Assembly (NCBI GenBank): GCA_947450355.1
Contig: CANFVB010000002.1
Span: forward strand, 1 to 59,839
Length of the DNA stretch: 59,839 bases
Source of the DNA: Bacteroidota bacterium
GTDB taxonomy: Bacteria; Bacteroidota; Bacteroidia; Flavobacteriales; Flavobacteriaceae
Direction of reading: 5' to 3'
In this document: positions 52,064 through 59,839 of the stretch, piece by piece
Layout of the letters: the number at the start of each line of letters is the position of its first letter
How positions within the stretch are numbered: position 1 is the stretch's first letter
Translations under genes and position numbers: made by a program
Notes under the pieces: model-generated
The model's database searches: none
Seen by the model: the letters and a program-made list of their open reading frames with translations, nothing else
Told to the model about the DNA's origin: nothing

Positions 52064-53434
52064 TTAAAAATCTCTATTTATGTCAAAAGCTTCTAAATAA
52101 TCGGCTACACGTTTTACAAAACTTCCTCCAAGAGCACCATCAACAACTCGGTGATCGTAACTGTGAGATAAGAACATTTTGTTGCGGATACCAATGAAAT
52201 CGCCTTCTGGAGTTTCAATTACGGCAGGAACTTTACGAATTGCTCCAAGTGCTAAAATACCAACTTGTGGCTGATTGATGATTGGTGTTCCGAAAACACT
52301 ACCAAAAGTACCCACGTTTGTAACGGTATAAGTTCCGCCTTGTGTATCGTCTGGTTTTAATTTTCCGGCTTTTGCACGGTTTCCTAAATCGTTAACGGCT
52401 TTTGCCATTCCCACTAAATTCAACTGATCGGCATTTTTTATTACTGGAACAATCAAGTTTCCGTTTGGCAAAGAAGCTGCCATTCCAAGGTTTATATTTT
52501 TCTTTTTGATGATATAATCGCCATCAACTGAAATGTTCATTCCTGGGAAATCTTTCAATGCTTTGGCAACTGCTTCCATAAAAATTGGTGTGAAAGTAAG
52601 CTTCTCCCCTTCTCTTTTTTCAAAAGCATTTTTATTTTTCTCACGCCATTTCCAAATATTGGTAACATCCACTTCTATAAACGATTGCACGTGAGCAGAC
52701 GTGTTTATTGACGCCATCATATATCCAGAAATCAGCTTGCGCATTCTATCCATTTCCACAATTTCGTCACCATTGGAAAGCCCCCCAGCCCCCAAAGGGG
52801 GAGCGGGTTGTGGCTTATTTATAGTGGTATTTTGTTGGATAATTCCATTCGGAGTTTTTACTTCGTCTTGGATGACCCCCGATTTGCCTCCGCTTGGAAT
52901 TCCCCCTTTGGGGGCTAGGGGGCTTTTTATATAATTCAAAATATCTTCTTTTGTAACGCGTCCTTCTTTCCCAGAACCGTTTATAGATTCTAATTCGGAA
53001 ATTGAAATCCCTTCTTGTTTGGCAATATTTTTCACCAAAGGAGAAAAGAATTTATCGGAAAGCCCACCAGCCCCCGAAGGGGGTGTGGAAACAATATCAG
53101 TAGATTTTGCAATGCTACTTTCTATGCTTTTTACCGATTCAGAAATATTTAAGTTTACCTCGCTTTGAGCTCCCCCTTCGGGGGTTGGGGGGCTTTCAGT
53201 TTCTATAATTGCAATAGTTTGACCTACTTTTACAATATCATCAACATTGAAAAGTATTTCTGATAAAACTCCAGAAACTTCAGATGGGATTTCACTATCG
53301 ACTTTATCCGTAGCGATTTCTAACACGGCTTCGTCAATTTCGATTTTTTCACCTACTTTTTTCAACCAATTGGTAATTGTTGCTTCTGCAACGCTTTCTC
53401 CCATTTTTGGTAATTTCAATTCAAACTTTGCCAT
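52064..53434 (-). CDS. 2-oxoacid dehydrogenase E2 component (dihydrolipoyl acyltransferase)
   Basis: Lipoyl domain (EIATDKVDSEIPSEVSG), peripheral-subunit-binding domain, catalytic domain (SHSYDHRVVDGALGG). Confidence 0.95.
   Translation of the reverse strand: MAKFELKLPKMGESVAEATITNWLKKVGEKIEIDEAVLEIATDKVDSEIPSEVSGVLSEILFNVDDIVKVGQTIAIIETESPPTPEGGAQSEVNLNISESVKSIESSIAKSTDIVSTPPSGAGGLSDKFFSPLVKNIAKQEGISISELESINGSGKEGRVTKEDILNYIKSPLAPKGGIPSGGKSGVIQDEVKTPNGIIQQNTTINKPQPAPPLGAGGLSNGDEIVEMDRMRKLISGYMMASINTSAHVQSFIEVDVTNIWKWREKNKNAFEKREGEKLTFTPIFMEAVAKALKDFPGMNISVDGDYIIKKKNINLGMAASLPNGNLIVPVIKNADQLNLVGMAKAVNDLGNRAKAGKLKPDDTQGGTYTVTNVGTFGSVFGTPIINQPQVGILALGAIRKVPAVIETPEGDFIGIRNKMFLSHSYDHRVVDGALGGSFVKRVADYLEAFDINRDF
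52777..52804 (+). repeat. REP-like palindrome a (inside E2 gene)
   Basis: AAAGCCCCCCAGCCCCCAAAGGGGGAGC. Confidence 0.85.
52897..52926 (-). repeat. REP-like palindrome b (inverted relative to a)
   Basis: Reverse complement reads AAAAGCCCCCTAGCCCCCAAAGGGGGAATT. Confidence 0.85.
53059..53086 (+). repeat. REP-like palindrome c (inside E2 gene)
   Basis: AAAGCCCACCAGCCCCCGAAGGGGGTGT. Confidence 0.85.
53168..53196 (-). repeat. REP-like palindrome d (inverted relative to c)
   Basis: Reverse complement reads AAAGCCCCCCAACCCCCGAAGGGGGAGCT. Confidence 0.85.
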
Positions 53435-53517
53435 ATTCTTAAACTAAAGTTGTTTTTGTGTATTCAATTTGCAAAATTACTATTTATTTTAAATATTAAC
53501 TGCATTAAATGTATTTT

Positions 53518-54678
53518 TTAATCAATTTTTATAACCGTTCCTTTATCATTACTATTGTTGCTGCCAATCATAAAAAAAGTATTTTTAGGAATAATTTTAA
53601 AGGTAAAACCTTGATTTTTATTCACTTCTAAAAAAGAAATGATTTCCTTGAACGATAAATTAGTATTGTCTAATAGGATTTCTATTTGCTTTTTATTTAA
53701 AATACTAAGCGAAAATAATGTATTTCCTTCAATTTTTGATTGCCAATGTATTTTTTTATGCAACAGCAATTCTAATTTATTTTTCAGATTTTCATCTTTT
53801 GAGAATAAAACATATTCCTCGGCTTGCAAAGGTTTTAGTTTGCTTTGATTTTTCTTTACCAATGCAAAAAAGAAAGCACCAATTTTCATAAAAACATCAA
53901 ATATTAAGGAACTTTTAAAATGTTTTTTATAGAAAAATTGCATTGCTTCCCGAAAGCGTTTCATATACAATCCGTCTTTTACAGTACTTTCGCCTTTGTA
54001 ATGAATTACGGTTGTTTCGTGATAATAGTAATTTGATTTTCCTTTTTTCAATGTCCTATACGACAAGTCAATATCGTCAGAATACATAAAACAATTTTCG
54101 TCAAAACCACCAATTTCGAGATACAAATCCCGTTTCATAACCATAAAAGCACCAACAAGAATATCGACTTTTCCAGTTTCATTTTCCGATAAATGTTGGG
54201 CATAATACCGATTAAAAAGAGTTGTTTTTGGTAATAATTTATATAATCCAAAAATTTTGGTAAATGCCACAAATGGTGTTGGAACGCCACGTTTGCTTTC
54301 TGGTAGAAAATTCCCAGTTCCGTCTATGAGTTTGCAACCTACAATTCCGATATTTGTTTGTTTTTCAGAAAATGCGAGAATCTTTTTAAACGTATCTTCG
54401 GAAACAACTGTATCAGGATTTAAAATGCAAATATAATCGCCTTTGGCTTGTGCTACTCCGATGTTATTTCCTTTTGGAAAACCAGAATTCGCAGTGTTTT
54501 CAATGAGTTTCACGTTTGGAAAACGAGATTTCATCATTTCGCAACTATCATCCGATGAATTATTATCGACAACAATGATTTCGCCATCAATGTTTGAAAG
54601 CGCTTCTTGAACACTTGTCACACATTGCTCCAAAAAGTAGCGCACGTTATAGTTAAGGATAATTACGGATAATTGCAT
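53518..54678 (-). CDS. Glycosyltransferase family 2
   Basis: LSVIILNYNVRYFLEQCVTSVQEALSNIDGEIIVVDNNSSDDS. Confidence 0.9.
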   Translation of the reverse strand: MQLSVIILNYNVRYFLEQCVTSVQEALSNIDGEIIVVDNNSSDDSCEMMKSRFPNVKLIENTANSGFPKGNNIGVAQAKGDYICILNPDTVVSEDTFKKILAFSEKQTNIGIVGCKLIDGTGNFLPESKRGVPTPFVAFTKIFGLYKLLPKTTLFNRYYAQHLSENETGKVDILVGAFMVMKRDLYLEIGGFDENCFMYSDDIDLSYRTLKKGKSNYYYHETTVIHYKGESTVKDGLYMKRFREAMQFFYKKHFKSSLIFDVFMKIGAFFFALVKKNQSKLKPLQAEEYVLFSKDENLKNKLELLLHKKIHWQSKIEGNTLFSLSILNKKQIEILLDNTNLSFKEIISFLEVNKNQGFTFKIIPKNTFFMIGSNNSNDKGTVIKID

Positions 54679-54782
54679 TTGACAAATATAAATAGAAAAT
54701 TTATCAATTCAATACGTTCTATTTGGCATAATATAAATAATATAAAATGATTCTAATCATCAATTAAATCAAATTATTCCAA

Positions 54783-54897
54783 GAATTCCGCATGAAGGGT
54801 GGCAGCGGAAATCCTCTGTGGAACGAAGTGGAACAGAGATTGCAGCGAACGACCTGACCCGAAGTTTTTACGTAGGGGCATGCCCAAATAAAAAAAT
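54783..54897. ncRNA. Candidate structured intergenic element (gcatgaagggtggcagcggaaatcc...gattgcagcg...cctgacccg type)
   Basis: Conserved-looking arms around CTCTGT/ACAGAG hairpin; same AATCC-[hairpin]-GATTG layout as 32378-32464. Confidence 0.4.
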
Positions 54898-54973
54898 TCT
54901 TAACGATAGATTAACAATTTAAAAGTGAGGATTTACTGATAATTTCATCAATTTTGCAAATCAATTTTATTCT

Positions 54974-57349
54974 ATGATTTCAAAGAAAATTATTACTGTG
55001 TTGACGCTGCTTTTTTTGGTGGTTTTTAGCAGTTTCTCCCAAGAAAAAGTTACGCTTAGCGGTGTTGTTTCTGCTGCAAATAGTAATGAAACTATAATTG
55101 GCGTAAATGTGGTTATCCCTGCAATACCAGCCTATACCACTACCAATGAATACGGTTTTTATTCCATAACTATTCCAAAAGGAAGCTATAAAATCGCTGT
55201 TAGTTCAATCGGTTTTCAAACCAAAGAAGTTACGCTGGATTTAACCAAAAACACCAATTACAATATTTCATTATCCGAAAGCGGTGAAGAATTACAAGAG
55301 GTTATCATCACCGAAAAAAAGACTACAAACACGCAAAAAGCAGAAATGAGTGTGAATAAACTCTCGATTGCAACCATAAAAAAAATGCCTGTAGTTTTGG
55401 GTGAAGTAGATGTTTTAAAATCAATTTTATTGCTTCCAGGGGTAACAAATGCTGGTGAAGGCGCATCTGGATTCAATGTTCGAGGCGGTGGCGCAGACCA
55501 AAATTTAATACTTTTGGACGAAGCTACGATTTTTAATTCGTCACACGTATTTGGATTTTTCTCGGTTTTCAATCCTGATGCCATTAAAGATTTAAAATTA
55601 TATAAAGGAGGAATTCCTTCTCGTTTTGGCGGAAGAGCAAGTTCGGTTTTAGAAATTTATCAAAAAGATGGGAACTCGAAAAATTATCATATCAATGGTG
55701 GAATTGGATTAATTTCAAGTCGCCTTTTAGTTGAAGGACCACTTGTTAAAGACAAAGGTTCGTTCATAATTGCGGGGCGAGGTTCTTATGCGCATTTGTT
55801 TTTAAAACTTACAGATAACAAAAATTCCGCTTATTTTTATGATTTAAATACCAAACTGAATTACAAACTCAACAAAAATAATAGTTTATTTGTATCTGGA
55901 TATTTTGGTCGTGACGTGTTTAATCTAGCAGGAAGTTTTACAAATATTTATGGAAATGCAACTTCAAATTTGAGATGGAATCACTTATTTTCCGACAAAT
56001 TATTCTCTAATCTTTCCTTGATTTATAGTGATTATTATTATGGTTTACAATTGGATTTTGTAGGTTTCAAATACGATTCAGGAATTAAAAACTATAATTT
56101 GAAATATGATTTTAAAAACTATGTTTCCGATAAAATCAAATTGAATTATGGAATCAATGCTATTTACTACGATTTCAATCCTGGTTCCATAAGCCCGACA
56201 ACTGCTGAATCTGGGATTAATTACAAGCAATTAGAAAAAAAATATGCGTTTGAACCTTCCATTTATCTTGAAGCGGAACATAAAATTACCGATAAATTAG
56301 AATTAATGTACGGTTTGCGATACAGTCAATTTTATAGATTGGGTGCGTCAACAGTAAATATTTATGAAAATAATGAAGCCGTAACGTTCAATAATGATTT
56401 GAAAATTTATGAAAAAGGAATCCCGATTGGAACTAAATATTACAACAATAACAAGGTAATTGCTTCATTCGATAATTTTGAGCCACGGTTTTCAGCTTCC
56501 TATTCATTGGATAAAAATCAATCTATAAAAGCGAGTTACAACCGAATGACGCAGTATTTACAATTGATTTCCAATACATCCTCACCTACTCCATTGGATG
56601 TTTGGACGCCAAGTGATTCTTTTATTAAACCACAAATTGCCGATCAAGTTGCGTTAGGATATTTCAAGAATTTCAATGATGATGCGTATTCTCTTGAAGT
56701 TGAAACATTCTACAAAAAAGTAAAAAACAGAATTAATTATATTGACGGAGCCAATTTAATTGCCAACGAAGCATTGGAACAAATAATTTTAAACGGACAA
56801 TTGAGAGCCTACGGATTAGAGGTTTTGTTGCGAAAAAATACAGGTAAACTAAACGGCTGGATTGCCTACACACTTTCTCGTTCCGAACAACAAACTCCTG
56901 GAAGAACTGCCAATGAAATAGGGATAAATAATGGAAATTGGTATAAATCCACCTATGATAAATTACACAATATTGCCGTTACAGGAAGTTACAATTGGAA
57001 TGAAAAATGGTCGTTTGGCGCTAATTTCACCTTACAAACTGGCCAACCCGTAACGTATCCAAACGGGCAATACCAATACCAAGGAATTACCGTTCCGAGT
57101 TACGGCTTACGCAATGAAAATAAATTGCCAACCTACCACCATTTAGATATTTCGGCAACTTACACTCCAAAACCTCTGAAGAAAAAAGGGTGGCAAGGAG
57201 AATGGGTTTTCAGTGTTTACAACCTCTACAACCGACAAAATGCAGCTTCTATAAGTTTCCGACAAAATCAAATATCAGGAAGTAATGAGGCGGTTCGGTT
57301 TTCAGTTTTTGGTGTTGTTCCCGCAGTGAGTTATAATTTTAAATTCTAA
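54974..57349 (+). CDS. TonB-dependent receptor with carboxypeptidase-like regulatory domain
   Basis: Signal peptide, VTLSGVVSAANSNETIIGVNVVIP, plug GFNVRGGGADQNLILLDEATIFNSSHVFGFFSVFN. Confidence 0.93.
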   Translation: MISKKIITVLTLLFLVVFSSFSQEKVTLSGVVSAANSNETIIGVNVVIPAIPAYTTTNEYGFYSITIPKGSYKIAVSSIGFQTKEVTLDLTKNTNYNISLSESGEELQEVIITEKKTTNTQKAEMSVNKLSIATIKKMPVVLGEVDVLKSILLLPGVTNAGEGASGFNVRGGGADQNLILLDEATIFNSSHVFGFFSVFNPDAIKDLKLYKGGIPSRFGGRASSVLEIYQKDGNSKNYHINGGIGLISSRLLVEGPLVKDKGSFIIAGRGSYAHLFLKLTDNKNSAYFYDLNTKLNYKLNKNNSLFVSGYFGRDVFNLAGSFTNIYGNATSNLRWNHLFSDKLFSNLSLIYSDYYYGLQLDFVGFKYDSGIKNYNLKYDFKNYVSDKIKLNYGINAIYYDFNPGSISPTTAESGINYKQLEKKYAFEPSIYLEAEHKITDKLELMYGLRYSQFYRLGASTVNIYENNEAVTFNNDLKIYEKGIPIGTKYYNNNKVIASFDNFEPRFSASYSLDKNQSIKASYNRMTQYLQLISNTSSPTPLDVWTPSDSFIKPQIADQVALGYFKNFNDDAYSLEVETFYKKVKNRINYIDGANLIANEALEQIILNGQLRAYGLEVLLRKNTGKLNGWIAYTLSRSEQQTPGRTANEIGINNGNWYKSTYDKLHNIAVTGSYNWNEKWSFGANFTLQTGQPVTYPNGQYQYQGITVPSYGLRNENKLPTYHHLDISATYTPKPLKKKGWQGEWVFSVYNLYNRQNAASISFRQNQISGSNEAVRFSVFGVVPAVSYNFKF

Positions 57350-57353
57350 GACT

Positions 57354-58175
57354 ATGAAAAAACTACAACTGTTTTTCCTTGTAATACTAACTATTTTAGT
57401 TGCAAGTTGCGAAAAAGTAATCGATGTTGATTTGAATACAATGGCACCAAAATTAGTAATTGATGCCACTATAAAATGGCAAAAAGGTACACTTGGAAAC
57501 GAGCAAACCATCAATTTATCAACGACAACTTCCTATTATAGCGATCAAATTCCAACAGTTTCCGGCGCAACTATTTATATTACTGACGCTGCAAATAATG
57601 TCTTCAATTTTGTAGAAACCGCTGGAACTGGAAGTTATATTTGTACTAATTTTACTCCCGTTTTAAATGGAAACTACATTCTAACTGTACATTTAAATGG
57701 GGAAACTTATTCTGCAACCGAAACTTTAAAATCAGTTCCACCAATTGATTTTATTGCACAAAAAGACAATACAGGGTTTTCAGGAAAAGACACCGAAATA
57801 AAGACTTTTTACACTGATAATGGTGCTACAAATGATTATTATTTGTTTAAATTCAAACCAAGCTTTTCCGTAATTCCAATTTATTTTTCTCAAGAAGACC
57901 GCAATTTTCAAGGCAATCAAATATTTGGTTTATTCCGAAGTGACAAATTAAAATCAGGACAAAACTTTGATGTTACTCTTTCTGGAATTTCAAAACAGTA
58001 TTTTAATTATATGCGAATTTTGGTTAGTATCGCTGGGAATAGTAGCGGAAGTCCTTTTCAATCACCGTCTGCAACTGTGCGTGGAAACATCATTAACACT
58101 TCAGCAGAAGCAAATTATCCTCTTGGATATTTCAGTTTGTCGGAACAAGATAGTAGAAATTATATTGTGAATTAG
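57354..58175 (+). CDS. DUF4249-family lipoprotein
   Basis: Lipobox VASCEKVIDVDLNTMAPKLVIDA; follows TonB receptor. Confidence 0.88.
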   Translation: MKKLQLFFLVILTILVASCEKVIDVDLNTMAPKLVIDATIKWQKGTLGNEQTINLSTTTSYYSDQIPTVSGATIYITDAANNVFNFVETAGTGSYICTNFTPVLNGNYILTVHLNGETYSATETLKSVPPIDFIAQKDNTGFSGKDTEIKTFYTDNGATNDYYLFKFKPSFSVIPIYFSQEDRNFQGNQIFGLFRSDKLKSGQNFDVTLSGISKQYFNYMRILVSIAGNSSGSPFQSPSATVRGNIINTSAEANYPLGYFSLSEQDSRNYIVN

Positions 58176-58293
58176 TTGTTGCTTTTGCCGTTCCTAATAT
58201 CTATAATTCTATAACAAACAAAACACTAAATTATATTGACTATATAATTTGTTAACCGATGCTATTTTAATATTACACCGTTGGAATTTTATA

Positions 58294-58381
58294 AATGATG
58301 TATGGCTTTTAATAAAAAGATGTACGGCAATTACATAAAAGATGTACGGCAATTACATAAAAGATGCACGTGTTTATCATT
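58294..58381. repeat. Intergenic tandem array, about four 22-nt units
   Basis: aaagatgtacggcaattacata units, outer ones degenerate. Confidence 0.9.
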
Positions 58382-58483
58382 ATTCGTACTGATAAAAAAA
58401 AATTATAGAATGGAACATGGTGCTTAGTCTGCTTTTGTTCAATGAACAATATTAAAGCAAAAAAAATCAAGCTTATTCGTTTA

Positions 58484-59839
58484 TCATTTGTTAGATTGAA
58501 AATTTTCAAAATAGCGACCCAATTCATCAAAAGAATCAAATTTGGCTATTATTTTTTTATTATTATCAAGTGTAATAAATGTTGGAGTTGCTACTACATT
58601 GAATTCTTTTACTGTTGCTCCTGACCATTTTTTATAATCACAATGGTGTATTAAATTAGTAAAGTTTTTTATTGTTTGTTCATAAAGTAGTTTATCATCA
58701 TCCAAACTAATTGCAAGCACTTTACTGTTTTTATTTGATTTAACCCATTCATTTAATTTTGGCATTATTTCCATACAATGTGGGCACCAAGAAGCCCAAA
58801 AAACCAAAATTATAATTGGAGATTTTATTTTATAAAGTTCTTGAACTTTGTTTTGGTCATCAATCCAATTAATATTTGGGGCAAGACTTCCTCTTTTTAT
58901 TTTATTATAACCTTCTAATCGGCTTTCATAATCTGATTTTCCTATTGTAGAATTAGAACATTGTTCTAACAATTTTTGATATTTTAAATCCAAATACTGC
59001 AATACTTTTTCATTTCCGATTTCTTTAAATCCTAATTGCAAATATTTTAAAGCAAACTGTTTCATCACTTCATTCTTACCAAATTTATCTAGGATTATAT
59101 CAACACTTTTGATAAAACCTGAATTCATTTCATTTTCATCAAAATGCATTTTGGGATTCATATAATAACTTAGATAGTCAAGTATGTGATTGGTGTATAA
59201 TGGCGTATTTATTAATTCTGGTTCATTGGTATTTATTAAATCCCAATAATGCTCTTTTCGTTCATAGTCTTGAATTTTTACATCGTCATTTGAATTTACA
59301 AAATAGAAAGGATTATTTTTTATCATAATTCCAGACAAAGACGTGGCGTTTTCGGTTGTAAATTTTGTAAAATTAGTCGTGTAAATTAGCTTTTCGGAGT
59401 CAATAGCGGTGTGAATTTGCTTTACAATTGTATCTATACTATTTGGATATACTGGAATGAATTGTTGCAAAACTGATATTTTTTGAATTTGAGATTGACT
59501 TTCTTTTAAATAGGAATACCATTTTCTATTTTCCTCAGATTTTATAAAAACAATTGATTCTGATGGATTACTTACTACTAATTCAAAATTAATTTCTTTT
59601 TCTTTTCCATCAATAATTATATCTACATAACCGTTTTCATTACTTTGACTGTATTGAAATCGATATATTCCTACTTCGATTGTAGGGGGAAATTTAAAAT
59701 TAAACACTTCCTTATTTATTGGAACTGCAGCATAATCTTTCAAACCAATCTCAAATTTTTTAACAACAACTTTTGCAAATTGAGTGTTTCCTATGAGTCG
59801 TCCAGTTATGCAAATACTATCCTTTTTTTGAGCAATAGC
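58484..59839 (-). CDS. TlpA/thioredoxin-like lipoprotein, partial (5' end beyond window)
   Basis: FWASWCPHCMEIMPKLNEW thioredoxin motif; frame stays open to the window edge (...AIAQKKDSICITGRLIGNTQFAKVVVKKFEIGL). Confidence 0.88.
   Translation of the reverse strand, partial: AIAQKKDSICITGRLIGNTQFAKVVVKKFEIGLKDYAAVPINKEVFNFKFPPTIEVGIYRFQYSQSNENGYVDIIIDGKEKEINFELVVSNPSESIVFIKSEENRKWYSYLKESQSQIQKISVLQQFIPVYPNSIDTIVKQIHTAIDSEKLIYTTNFTKFTTENATSLSGIMIKNNPFYFVNSNDDVKIQDYERKEHYWDLINTNEPELINTPLYTNHILDYLSYYMNPKMHFDENEMNSGFIKSVDIILDKFGKNEVMKQFALKYLQLGFKEIGNEKVLQYLDLKYQKLLEQCSNSTIGKSDYESRLEGYNKIKRGSLAPNINWIDDQNKVQELYKIKSPIIILVFWASWCPHCMEIMPKLNEWVKSNKNSKVLAISLDDDKLLYEQTIKNFTNLIHHCDYKKWSGATVKEFNVVATPTFITLDNNKKIIAKFDSFDELGRYFENFQSNK

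Overview
AT-rich chromosomal window from a Flavobacterium-like member of the Bacteroidota. Most of it is housekeeping sequence: asnB, gyrB, mdh, secDF, panB, sdaA, aroE, nhaA, purA, a fur-family gene, relA/spoT, rimO and a 2-oxoacid dehydrogenase E2 gene. There is also an Fdt-type surface-polysaccharide cluster (15.4-24.6 kb), an ECF sigma/DUF4252 operon, a small secreted-protein cassette and a TonB receptor/DUF4249 pair. No rRNA, tRNA, CRISPR array or intact transposase was recognised. The more unusual signal is in short repeats. (1) Two four-helix-bundle (S23/Avd-like) genes are each bracketed by inverted copies of a locus-specific repeat: a perfect 30-bp pair at 26975/27400, and a diverged, expanded pair at 3078/3563 that forms part of the next gene's signal peptide. 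(2) Four copies of a GC-rich REP-like palindrome form two inverted pairs inside the E2 gene, one at each edge of its two interdomain linkers, in frame. (3) Several intergenic tandem arrays have 21-22-bp units; one shows an exact 7-bp internal micro-inversion between unit types and sits next to a ~62-nt hairpin. (4) A decayed GIY-YIG gene has its 3' end made of a REP-like palindrome. (5) A 3' fragment of a second RluA-family gene differs from the resident copy almost only at synonymous sites. All comparisons were made by eye; no searches were run.
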